IMG/VR virus record: IMGVR_UViG_3300033142_000581
Location: 1-34,889 of that record
Length of the DNA: 34,889 nt
Source of the DNA: a virus
Strand: one strand, 5' to 3'
The translations under genes were made by a program, and so were the position numbers. The notes beneath the pieces were generated by a model. It was not told where the DNA came from and ran no database searches. It saw nothing but the letters and a program-made list of their open reading frames with translations. Shown one piece after another: positions 28,436 through 34,889 of this stretch (positions within the stretch are counted from its first letter, which is position 1; every line of letters starts with the position of its first letter).

Positions 28436-28972
28436 ATGTTTGATGACTTTAACATCACTAAATACAAGCATATAAAATACCCGTCTGACATGAGTATGAA
28501 AACTTTGAATGAAATAAAATCATTACAAGTTCAGAAGATGGATGTTCCTTATGCTGACAAATATGACAATATTCACGCAGCGTTTAAACAACTCTTTGTA
28601 AATAGAAAAAGAAAATATCCTTCTGATTTAGTAAATACTTTAATAGCTAAATCTAAAGATGTAATATTGCGTATAAAAAATTATCACGATAGACCAAGAC
28701 CAAATGTGTTAGCTAAAAAATTTGGTATTGATTTATTGTATCACAAGATGAGTAGTGCACAAACACCTGCGTTTCCATCAGGCCATTCTGCTCAAAGTAA
28801 ACTAATATCTTTGGTTTTATCAGACATGTATCCTGAAATGAAAAAAGAATTTACAGATGTAGCAGCGCATGTTTCTAACAGTAGAATAGTAGCAAGAGTG
28901 CATTATAAATCAGATAAAGACATAGGTGAAAGGTTGGGACAAGACCTTTATAATCACCTAAATAACGCCTAA
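28436..28972 (+). CDS. PAP2-superfamily phosphatase
   Basis: The 178-residue product carries all three PAP2 acid-phosphatase motifs in order: KNYHDRPRP (K-x6-RP, Lys81 to Pro89), PSGHS (114-118) and SRIVARVHYKSD (Ser149 to Asp160), including the catalytic His in each of the last two. These enzymes remove phosphate from lipids, nucleotides or other small molecules. There are no obvious membrane helices or signal peptide, so it is a soluble bacterial class-A type. It lies between portal and scaffold genes, an unusual place that hints at a virion or head-assembly link. GTTTAAAC (28582) is read as Ala-Phe-Lys-Gln. Confidence 0.85.
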   Translation: MFDDFNITKYKHIKYPSDMSMKTLNEIKSLQVQKMDVPYADKYDNIHAAFKQLFVNRKRKYPSDLVNTLIAKSKDVILRIKNYHDRPRPNVLAKKFGIDLLYHKMSSAQTPAFPSGHSAQSKLISLVLSDMYPEMKKEFTDVAAHVSNSRIVARVHYKSDKDIGERLGQDLYNHLNNA

Positions 28973-28993
28973 AAAAGGTTTAAAATTATTGTT

Positions 28994-29001
28994 TAATTTT
29001 G
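28994..29001 (+). promoter_or_regulatory. Possible -7 box before the scaffold gene
   Basis: TAATTTTG matches TAnnTTTG, 16 bases before the ATG at 29018, in a 45-base gap. No clear -33 element. Confidence 0.3.
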
Positions 29002-29017
29002 TTAAAAATTTAATCTA

Positions 29018-29695
29018 ATGAAAATACAAGTAAAAGCAGTGGAAGGCAACACTCAAAAATCAAAAGCCGAAATAGAAGAGCAATTGTTACAAAAGCATGA
29101 GGCTCAACAAGGTAACGAACCAGTCGATGAGAAACCTGAAAAGGTAGAAACATCGAAAGTAGAAAAGGAAACAAAGGTAGAGGAGACTCCACCTGTTGAA
29201 GATAAAACTCCCTCGTCAGAGTTAAATGACGAAAATGTTCTTAATTTTATTAAAGATAGATATAACAAAGACATTAACTCAGTTGAAGAATTATTTGAAA
29301 CGAAAGAATCAAATCCTGAATTACCTGAAGATGTTAAGTTATATTTTGATTATAAGAAAGAAACAGGCCGTGGTATCGAAGACTTTTACAAATTGCAAAA
29401 GAACTACGATGACATGGACGAAGATTCTGTTTTAGCTGATTACATTAGTGTTCAAGAAGAAGGTCTTGATGCTATAGATATTCAAGATATTATGGACGAC
29501 AAATTCGGATACGATAGTGAAGAAGATGACGAGCGTGATATTAAGAAAAAGAAATTAGCTAAAAAAAGAGAACTTGCTAAAGCGAGAAAGTTTTTTAAAG
29601 AACAGAAAGATAAATATAAAATTCCTCTTGAGTCAAGTGGGGGTGGATTATCTGATGAACAAGAAAAGCGTACAGCTTATGAGAAAGAATTTTGA
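29018..29695 (+). CDS. Scaffold/head-assembly protein, N-terminal frame
   Basis: The 225-residue frame encodes an acidic, Lys/Glu-rich protein with a disordered N-terminus (EKPEKVETSKVEKETKVEET) and helical segments (LNFIKDRYNKDINSVEELFE). Its place between portal and major capsid genes is that of a scaffold. It ends at TGA (29693) after LSDEQEKRTAYEKEF, but the +1 frame continues as EERTNNVFNDEFKGFEFSVG, which completes the expected protein. The junction reads GAA TTT TGA G, where TTT can re-pair one base forward. The combined protein would be about 361 residues. Confidence 0.65.
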   Translation: MKIQVKAVEGNTQKSKAEIEEQLLQKHEAQQGNEPVDEKPEKVETSKVEKETKVEETPPVEDKTPSSELNDENVLNFIKDRYNKDINSVEELFETKESNPELPEDVKLYFDYKKETGRGIEDFYKLQKNYDDMDEDSVLADYISVQEEGLDAIDIQDIMDDKFGYDSEEDDERDIKKKKLAKKRELAKARKFFKEQKDKYKIPLESSGGGLSDEQEKRTAYEKEF

Positions 29696-30104
29696 GGAAC
29701 GCACTAATAATGTGTTTAACGATGAGTTCAAAGGTTTTGAATTTAGCGTTGGTGACGATAAATCAATTCTCTATAAACCAGGTACTGCTGAGGAATTAAA
29801 GAACAAGCAAATGGATTTTAATAATTTCATCTCAAAATATAATGATGAGAATGGACTTATGAAAGATGCCAGAGGATATCATAAAGCTATGTCAATAGCA
29901 ATGAATCCAGAAAAGTTTGCACAGTTCTTTTATGAGCAGGGTGTTGCTGCAACAGTAGATGATGTAGCAAAAAAGTCTAAGAATATCAATATGGATGTTC
30001 GTAGAGCCCCGCAACTTAGCACGAAAAATAGTTTGAAAATAAAAGCAGTAGGCGATACTTCAAGTGGTAGAGGGCTCAAAATTAGAAGTATTAAAAAAGT
30101 TTAA
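29655..30104 (+). CDS. Scaffold protein, C-terminal frame (+1)
   Basis: This frame gives the C-terminal part of the scaffold-like protein (VFNDEFKGFEFSVGDDKSIL; KDARGYHKAMSIAMNPEKFA; QFFYEQGVAATVDDVAKKSK). An ATG at 29655 exists, but its leader (GTGGATTATCTG) lacks the A/T-rich sequence seen elsewhere, and the overlap with the upstream frame is in coding sequence. A +1 shift at TTT TGA (29690-29695) is more likely than independent initiation. The site is similar in form to the prfB autoregulatory +1 site, although a sequence error of one T is an alternative. Confidence 0.6.
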   Translation: MNKKSVQLMRKNFEERTNNVFNDEFKGFEFSVGDDKSILYKPGTAEELKNKQMDFNNFISKYNDENGLMKDARGYHKAMSIAMNPEKFAQFFYEQGVAATVDDVAKKSKNINMDVRRAPQLSTKNSLKIKAVGDTSSGRGLKIRSIKKV

Positions 30105-30124
30105 CAAATTAAAATTATACGATT

Positions 30125-31597
30125 ATGCCAGTAAACCCAAGCCCAGGCTTCGACTTACAACCATCGGCTCAACAGGTTCCTGTTGAAACGAATTATATCA
30201 AAGATTTTGATTTCTTGAATCAGTATCTACCAGATACTTACGAGAAAGAATTTGAAAGATATGGTAATAGAAGCATTAGCTCGTTCCTACGAATGGTAGG
30301 AGCAGAGATGCCATCTAACTCTGACCTTATTAAATGGGCGGAGCAAGGAAGGCTACACATTAAATACAAAGGATGTACTTCAGCAGCAGCTGCAGGTACA
30401 GACGCAGGTGCAGTTTGGACAATTCCAAATAACATTACTAACTTCAATCCAGCGTTAGCTAACCCTAACACAGCGAGAGACGCTAAGAACGTTATTAGAG
30501 TAGGTCAAACTGTAATGATTTCAGACAACACTCCAGGTTCAACTTTACAAAACAAAGCGATTGTAACAGCTGGACCAACTAATGCAAACCCAAATACTTT
30601 TACAGTAGCTTATTATGAAGCAGCTGGACAAGCTATGGCGGCTGCAACAGCATGTGATGTTTTCATTTACGGTTCTGAATTTGCAAAAGGAACTGCAGGA
30701 ATGGAAGGTTCATTAGAAGCTGACGATTTCTTCTTCGACAACAAACCAATTATCCTTAAGGATAAGTATTCTGTATCAGGTTCTGATATGGCTCAAATTG
30801 GTTGGGTTGAAGTAAGTGGAGAAGACGGAGTAAGTGGATACTTATGGTATCTAAAGTCTGAGCACGACACAAGACTAAGATTTGAAGACTACATGGAAAC
30901 AGCTTTAGTAGAAGCAGTTCCAGCAGAAGCAGCTTCTGGTGCAGGTGATTACCTACAAGCATCTGGTGCTGGTAACTCTGTTGCTGGATTAAGTGGTTCT
31001 AAAGGTGTATTCTTTGAGGTAGGAGCAAGAGGAAACGTTTATGGTGGTGGTAACCCAACAACATTAGCGGACTTTGACTCTATCATTCAAAGATTAGACA
31101 AGCAAGGTGCAATCGAAGAGAACGTTCTTTTCGTAAACAGAAACTTCTCATTTGACATTGATGACATGTTAGCTGCACAAAACTCTTATGGAGCAGGTGG
31201 TACGTCTTACGGTCTATTTGACAATGATGAAGAGATGGCACTTAACTTAGGATTCTCTGGATTTAGAAGAGGTTATGACTTTTATAAGTCTGACTGGAAA
31301 TACCTAAATGACCCAACTATGAGAGGTGGATTAGTAGCAGGTGGTATCAATGGACTATTAGTTCCAGCTGGTTCTACTTCAGTTTATGACCAAATACTTG
31401 GTAAAAACGCTAAGAGACCATTCTTACATGTAAGATATAGAGCTTCAGAAGCTGAAGACAGAAGATATAAAACTTGGATTACTGGTTCTGCTGGTGGTGC
31501 GAGAACTTCTTCTTTAGATGCAATGGAAGTTAATTTCTTATCTGAAAGAGCAGTTTGTGTATTAGGTGCAAACAACTTCTTCTTATTCCAAAACTAA
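30125..31597 (+). CDS. Major capsid protein
   Basis: The 490-residue product has an HK97-type size and position, following portal and scaffold. It begins MPVNPSPGFDLQPSAQQVPV and then NYIKDFDFLNQYLPDTYEKE, with an E-loop-like segment (SSFLRMVGAEMPSNSDLIKW) and a long beta-rich body (GGLVAGGINGLLVPAGSTSV). Codon use is more GC-balanced at third positions than in neighbours, as often seen in strongly expressed capsid genes. It is followed by a strong terminator at 31617. The specific family is inferred from position and general pattern. Confidence 0.78.
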   Translation: MPVNPSPGFDLQPSAQQVPVETNYIKDFDFLNQYLPDTYEKEFERYGNRSISSFLRMVGAEMPSNSDLIKWAEQGRLHIKYKGCTSAAAAGTDAGAVWTIPNNITNFNPALANPNTARDAKNVIRVGQTVMISDNTPGSTLQNKAIVTAGPTNANPNTFTVAYYEAAGQAMAAATACDVFIYGSEFAKGTAGMEGSLEADDFFFDNKPIILKDKYSVSGSDMAQIGWVEVSGEDGVSGYLWYLKSEHDTRLRFEDYMETALVEAVPAEAASGAGDYLQASGAGNSVAGLSGSKGVFFEVGARGNVYGGGNPTTLADFDSIIQRLDKQGAIEENVLFVNRNFSFDIDDMLAAQNSYGAGGTSYGLFDNDEEMALNLGFSGFRRGYDFYKSDWKYLNDPTMRGGLVAGGINGLLVPAGSTSVYDQILGKNAKRPFLHVRYRASEAEDRRYKTWITGSAGGARTSSLDAMEVNFLSERAVCVLGANNFFLFQN

Positions 31598-31616
31598 TAA
31601 GAAGTAAACCAATATT

Positions 31617-31640
31617 AGGGGAGGGTTACTCCTCCCCTTA
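31617..31640 (+). terminator. Intrinsic terminator after the capsid gene
   Basis: AGGGGAGG (31617-31624) pairs with CCTCCCCT (31631-31638) around GTTACT, followed by TATATTTTTATT. It lies 19 bases after the capsid stop codon and would limit or attenuate transcription into the next genes. Confidence 0.75.
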
Positions 31641-31672
31641 TATTTTTATTAATCAAATTAAATTTAAATACA

Positions 31673-32431
31673 ATGAAAAAAGTAAAAGATAAATATTCCG
31701 ATAAAGCCTATAGATTATTAATGAGGCAAATACCGCTAACTTATATGTTAGCTTCAAGACACACTAACAGGTCCCCACTATTATGGTTTGATGAAGAGAA
31801 AGGAATCAATAGACCTCTTCGTTATGCAAGAAATCAAAAGTCTCCATTTGAAGACGAACAAGATGGAAATGCAGTATTAGAACCAATAATGTTTGAGGAC
31901 GGTATGTTGTCTGTACCAAGAGCCAACCAAGCTCTTCAAAAGTTCTTATATCACCACCCATCAAATGGAAAAGTGTTTGAAGAAATAAATAATGAGAAGG
32001 ACGCTGCAGAACAATTAGCTTTTGTTGAAATGGGATTAGATGCACAAATACTTGCAAAAGGTCTTAGTGGAGAAGAGTTAATTACAGTAAGTAGAGTTTT
32101 AATGGGAGGAGCAGCAGATAGACTGACAACTTCTGAATTAAAAAGAGACGTACTGTTATATGCAAAAAGTAATCCTGAAGATTTCTTAGAGACTGTAAAC
32201 GACCCTATGTTGAATTTATATGGTGATGTAGTACAGTTTTTTAATAACGCTTGGTTGATTTTAAAGAACAATGGTAAAGATGTATTTTTCAATCTTCCTA
32301 AAAACAAAAACAAATTATTATCTGTACCTTTTGGTGAAGACCATTACTATATTGTAGCATCATATTTTCAAAGTGATGATGGTGTAGAGACATATAAGTT
32401 GTTATCCAAAAAGCTTAAAAAAGATAAATAA
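31673..32431 (+). CDS. Head-associated structural protein, 252 residues
   Basis: Leader ATTAAATTTAAATACAATG. The product (MKKVKDKYSDKAYRLLMRQI) is mixed alpha/beta with acidic stretches (NAVLEPIMFEDGMLSVPRAN; HPSNGKVFEEINNEKDAAEQ) and a helical middle (ELKRDVLLYAKSNPEDFLET). I recall proteins of this type downstream of capsid genes in phages with similar modules, where they are listed as minor head or connector proteins; the function is not known in detail. No enzymatic motif. Confidence 0.55.
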   Translation: MKKVKDKYSDKAYRLLMRQIPLTYMLASRHTNRSPLLWFDEEKGINRPLRYARNQKSPFEDEQDGNAVLEPIMFEDGMLSVPRANQALQKFLYHHPSNGKVFEEINNEKDAAEQLAFVEMGLDAQILAKGLSGEELITVSRVLMGGAADRLTTSELKRDVLLYAKSNPEDFLETVNDPMLNLYGDVVQFFNNAWLILKNNGKDVFFNLPKNKNKLLSVPFGEDHYYIVASYFQSDDGVETYKLLSKKLKKDK

Positions 32432-32438
32432 GCTTTTG

Positions 32439-32446
32439 TATCTTTG
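32439..32446 (+). promoter_or_regulatory. Possible late promoter -7 box
   Basis: TATCTTTG matches TAnnTTTG, 32 bases before the ATG at 32479, in the gap after the gene ending at 32431. A -33 TTTG is not evident. Confidence 0.4.
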
Positions 32447-32478
32447 CAGTATTGTTTAACCATAAAATTTTTATTAAC

Positions 32479-32760
32479 ATGGCAAAATTTTTATCAATCC
32501 CTGTAACTGATGAGCAAAACCAATTGGTTAGTGCTGATAACGTTATTCTTTTAGAACAAGCGTCTACAACTACTGTTGTTATTACTTACGCATCTGCTAA
32601 AGTAGTAACTATTACGCATGCAGCGTTAGGTGCAAACGTTGAAACTATGAGAGACTATATACAAGACTCTATTGTTTTAGCGCAGCAACAACCATGGCAT
32701 CAAGTTAAGTATCAGTGTGACGCATTACCTAAAGCGGTAAGCGGTATCGCAGTAGCTTAA
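32479..32760 (+). CDS. Small virion protein, 93 residues
   Basis: The start at 32479 is chosen for its leader (ATAAAATTTTTATTAACATGG); the frame is open upstream to a TTG at 32452, which overlaps the promoter region. The product (MAKFLSIPVTDEQNQLVSAD, NVILLEQASTTTVVITYASA ...) is a small beta protein. The NVxLLEQASTTTxVITY pattern recalls a widespread small structural protein of marine phages, perhaps a decoration or stabilising protein. It has its own -7 box and a terminator after it, suggesting a high level of expression. Confidence 0.6.
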   Translation: MAKFLSIPVTDEQNQLVSADNVILLEQASTTTVVITYASAKVVTITHAALGANVETMRDYIQDSIVLAQQQPWHQVKYQCDALPKAVSGIAVA

Positions 32761-32786
32761 TTAGAAGCTCATTATTATTTAGTGAA

Positions 32787-32818
32787 AGGGGGTAAAAAAA
32801 ATTACCCTCTTTTTTTTT
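32787..32818 (+). terminator. Intrinsic terminator
   Basis: AGGGGGTAA (32787-32795) pairs with TTACCCTCT (32802-32810, one G-U pair) around six A, followed by a run of eight T. It ends the single-gene unit at 32479-32760. Confidence 0.85.
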
Positions 32819-32821
32819 GCT

Positions 32822-32829
32822 TATATTTG
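32822..32829 (+). promoter_or_regulatory. Possible -7 box before the connector genes
   Basis: TATATTTG lies immediately after the terminator and 15 bases before the ATG at 32845. It matches TAnnTTTG; the -33 region is occupied by the terminator. Confidence 0.4.
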
Positions 32830-32844
32830 TAGAAAGATTACCCT

Positions 32845-33807
32845 ATGATTAACTCCGTACGAAATACAGTTTTGGCTATAGCCAATAAAAATAATTATGG
32901 TTATATCTCTCCACAGGATTTTAATTTGTATTGCTTACAAGCTCAAATGGATTTATTTGAAGATTACTTTTATCAATACAATAACTGGATTAATAGAGAG
33001 AATGCAAGAACTTCAGGAACGGGTTATGCAGATGTAATAAAAAATTTAGAAGAAGTTATAGATACTTTTTCAGCAACAGCATATTTAGCTCAACCTAACC
33101 CTGGTTTAAACAACCTCTACACTTTACCTGCTGATTATTATTTAGTAAATAAAATATTTTATTACCCCACTTTAAAAGTAGCAGGTACAACAACTGGTGC
33201 TGCTGTAAACCAACTTATAGATGCAAACCAAACTTTTACTTCTTCTGTTGTAGTAGGCGATGTAATAACTAATACTACTGATAATACATTTGCTTATATA
33301 ACAGAAATAACTAATGATACAACTTTAGTTATTAGTGCAAACATATTTATTCAAGGTGATACATACAGTGTTTATGACCAATACAATATAACTGAAGTAG
33401 AAAGAGTTAATCAAAATAAATTATTTTACTTAACAAGTTCTAATTTAACTTACCCAACTACACAATACCCAGCGTATGTTTTAGGTGGTGCAAGTTCTAA
33501 CGCAACTCCTGGTGTATTAGGTAATACCATATCAGTATACCCTAATACTATAATACAAGGCGGAGCATTACAAGCGCAGTATATTAGGTATCCTGTCGCT
33601 CCTAACTGGACTTATCTAACTACATCTGGACAAGACCCTATATTTAATCCAGCTGCAGCAGATTATCAAAGTTTTGAATTACCTGCGTCTGACGAGCCAA
33701 ATTTAGTGGCAAAGATTTGTCAGTACATAGGTATTGAAATTAGAGAGGACATGGTATATAAGTTTGGACAAACAGAAGAATTAACAGATACACAAGAAAC
33801 AAGCTAA
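32845..33807 (+). CDS. Head-tail connector-region protein with shared beta module
   Basis: The 320-residue product has a helical N-terminus (MINSVRNTVLAIANKNNYGY; ISPQDFNLYCLQAQMDLFED) typical of neck or adaptor proteins in podoviruses. Inside it, residues about 128-177 (VVGDVITNTTDNTFAYITEI, then DTTLVISANIFIQGDTYSVY) match a module in the protein at 10491-11030, here as a beta insertion. The C-terminal part (AQYIRYPVAPNWTYL) resumes the adaptor-like pattern. It is followed by one base and then the next connector gene. GTTTAAAC at 33104. Confidence 0.6.
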   Translation: MINSVRNTVLAIANKNNYGYISPQDFNLYCLQAQMDLFEDYFYQYNNWINRENARTSGTGYADVIKNLEEVIDTFSATAYLAQPNPGLNNLYTLPADYYLVNKIFYYPTLKVAGTTTGAAVNQLIDANQTFTSSVVVGDVITNTTDNTFAYITEITNDTTLVISANIFIQGDTYSVYDQYNITEVERVNQNKLFYLTSSNLTYPTTQYPAYVLGGASSNATPGVLGNTISVYPNTIIQGGALQAQYIRYPVAPNWTYLTTSGQDPIFNPAAADYQSFELPASDEPNLVAKICQYIGIEIREDMVYKFGQTEELTDTQETS

Positions 33808-33808
33808 G

Positions 33809-34723
33809 ATGACATACATAAATCAATATCAATATTACACTAACAACGGTAACTCTCCTGAAGATGCTAACTGGGGGTCATATCAATATATTTCTTTACA
33901 GGATATAGTAAATAATTTTATGTTGATGTATCAAGGTAATCATGAATTGATTAACAATATTAACAGATATCAAATATTATTTCATGCCAAGCGTGGTATT
34001 CAAGAATTGAATTACGATGCAATGAAAGAAATAAAAATATTACAATTAGATGTAGGTAATAACTCAAGGTTTATTTTACCATCTGATTATGTAAATTGGG
34101 TAAGAATATCTCAATTCAGAAATGGAGTATTATATCCAATGAGCGAAAATATACAGACTAATTGGAGTTCAGCATATCTTCAAGATAATCAAGACCGTAT
34201 ATTGTTTGACCAAAATGGTAATGCTTTAAGCCCACAGGATTCACAAGTAGATTTAAGCAGAGGTAGAGTGGGTATTTATCTAAACAGCAATAGCATGTTT
34301 CATAATTGTGAAGGAACATGTGTTGATGGCTGTTGGTATTTTGATTATTCTGTCGGTGCAAGGTTTGGTTTAAACACTGAGACTGCTAATGTAAATCCTA
34401 CATTTACTATAGATAAAAGAGGAGGAGTAATTAATTTTAGCTCGTTAGGTGGTGACGCATCTGTTGTATTAGAATATGTATCTGATGGAATGGAGGGTGG
34501 AAATGATGCGCGAGTTAGTGTAAATAAATTATTTGAAGAATATATCTACGCATATATTAAATACGCCATTTTGAATAGCAGATTAGGAGTGCAAGAATTC
34601 ATTGTTAATAGAGCAAGAAAAGATAAATCTTCTTTATTAAGAAATGCAAAAATAAGATTAAGTAATATACATCCTGGTCGTCTCTTAATGAACTTAAGAG
34701 GTCAGGATAAATGGATAAAGTAG
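33809..34723 (+). CDS. Connector/neck protein, 304 residues
   Basis: Starts one base after the previous stop. The N-terminus (MTYINQYQYYTNNGNSPEDA) is followed by a helical segment HAKRGIQELNYDAMKEIKIL and QLDVGNNSRFILPSDYVNWV, a pattern (R-x-x-x-RGIQELNYD...L-x-Lp-x-DYVnwVr) that occurs in head-tail connector proteins of related phages. The C-terminal half has helices EYIYAYIKYAILNSRLGVQE and basic residues. It would sit between portal and tail ring. GTTTAAAC at 34368. Confidence 0.62.
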   Translation: MTYINQYQYYTNNGNSPEDANWGSYQYISLQDIVNNFMLMYQGNHELINNINRYQILFHAKRGIQELNYDAMKEIKILQLDVGNNSRFILPSDYVNWVRISQFRNGVLYPMSENIQTNWSSAYLQDNQDRILFDQNGNALSPQDSQVDLSRGRVGIYLNSNSMFHNCEGTCVDGCWYFDYSVGARFGLNTETANVNPTFTIDKRGGVINFSSLGGDASVVLEYVSDGMEGGNDARVSVNKLFEEYIYAYIKYAILNSRLGVQEFIVNRARKDKSSLLRNAKIRLSNIHPGRLLMNLRGQDKWIK

Positions 34724-34724
34724 T

Positions 34725-34889
34725 ATGCCAATAGTAACCACGAATTTTATTAAAGGACGAATGAATAAGTCCGTGGATGAGAGACTTCTCCCTCCTGGAG
34801 AATACGTCGATGCAATGAACGTACGCCTTGGTTCTACGGAAACTACTGAAATTGGTGCGGTTGAAAATAGTAGAGGTAATGACCAGTTA
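34725..34889 (+). CDS. Tail stabilization-like protein, N-terminus only
   Basis: The frame opens with ATG two bases after the preceding stop and runs off the right edge (55 codons). It begins MPIVTTNFIKGRMNKSVDER, then LLPPGEYVDAMNVRLGSTET and AVENSRGN. The F-x-K-G-x-x-NK-x-x-DERL-xPxGEYxDAxNxR-x-S start is that of podovirus tail stabilization (P22 gp10-like) or tail-ring proteins in crAss-like modules. The rest is outside the window. Confidence 0.65.
   Translation, partial: MPIVTTNFIKGRMNKSVDERLLPPGEYVDAMNVRLGSTETTEIGAVENSRGNDQL

Noticed and set aside
28960-28985. Weak terminator-like CCTAAAAAAGG after the PAP2 gene
   Set aside because: The stem is only three or four base pairs and no T run follows directly.

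Overview
The window is part of the genome of a tailed phage, most likely a podovirus infecting a marine Bacteroidota (flavobacterial) host. Support for the host: low GC, A/T-rich leaders before start codons in place of Shine-Dalgarno sites, and promoters of the Bacteroidota type TTTG-N19-TAnnTTTG (clearest at 5136-5166, upstream of groEL). Support for a phage: a full set of packaging, head, connector, fibre and lysis genes. The ~750-residue terminase, ~810-residue portal and a stabilization-protein-like N-terminus at the right edge resemble crAss-like phage modules; that comparison is from memory, not from a search.

Layout. (1) Positions 1-4193 are a leftward array of short, mostly unrecognised genes (a YCRFENT-family protein and an SprT-like zinc protease are recognisable), with several structured intergenic elements and a tRNA-like sequence. 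This arm holds 19 exact copies of the palindrome GTTTAAAC, about one per gene, including four clustered at 4460-4533. (2) Positions 4194-5191 are control DNA between divergent units: a large inverted repeat, the GTTTAAAC cluster, a small gene with a terminator, an array of ATGAC(A/G)AC boxes, AT-rich repeats and the groEL promoter. (3) Positions 5192-7381 are a chaperonin operon (GroEL, two small ORFs, GroES) facing a leftward gene at 7376-7825. (4) Positions 7880-11859 hold small, very basic proteins, several of families commonly seen in marine phages, plus a HEVDH zincin-like protein. (5) Positions 11934-14671 are a lysis/envelope cassette: membrane coiled-coil protein, exported thioredoxin-fold protein without CxxC, predicted outer-membrane barrel, M15 endolysin and holin. 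(6) Positions 14676-22701 are fibre genes with a methyltransferase between them. (7) Positions 22712-34889 are packaging and head genes: a GroES-like protein, small and large terminase, portal, PAP2 phosphatase, scaffold, major capsid protein, connectors and the start of a stabilization protein.

The likely programme is early leftward and chaperonin expression from the 4.2-5.2 kb control region, then rightward late genes for virion and lysis proteins. The most unusual signals are the GTTTAAAC network, a duplicated pseudoknot-like element with compensatory changes (2163-2227 and 3067-3129), the adjoining structured RNA and tRNA-like element (893-1058), the ATGAC(A/G)AC array, and two coding frames that break at T runs in the fibre and scaffold genes.
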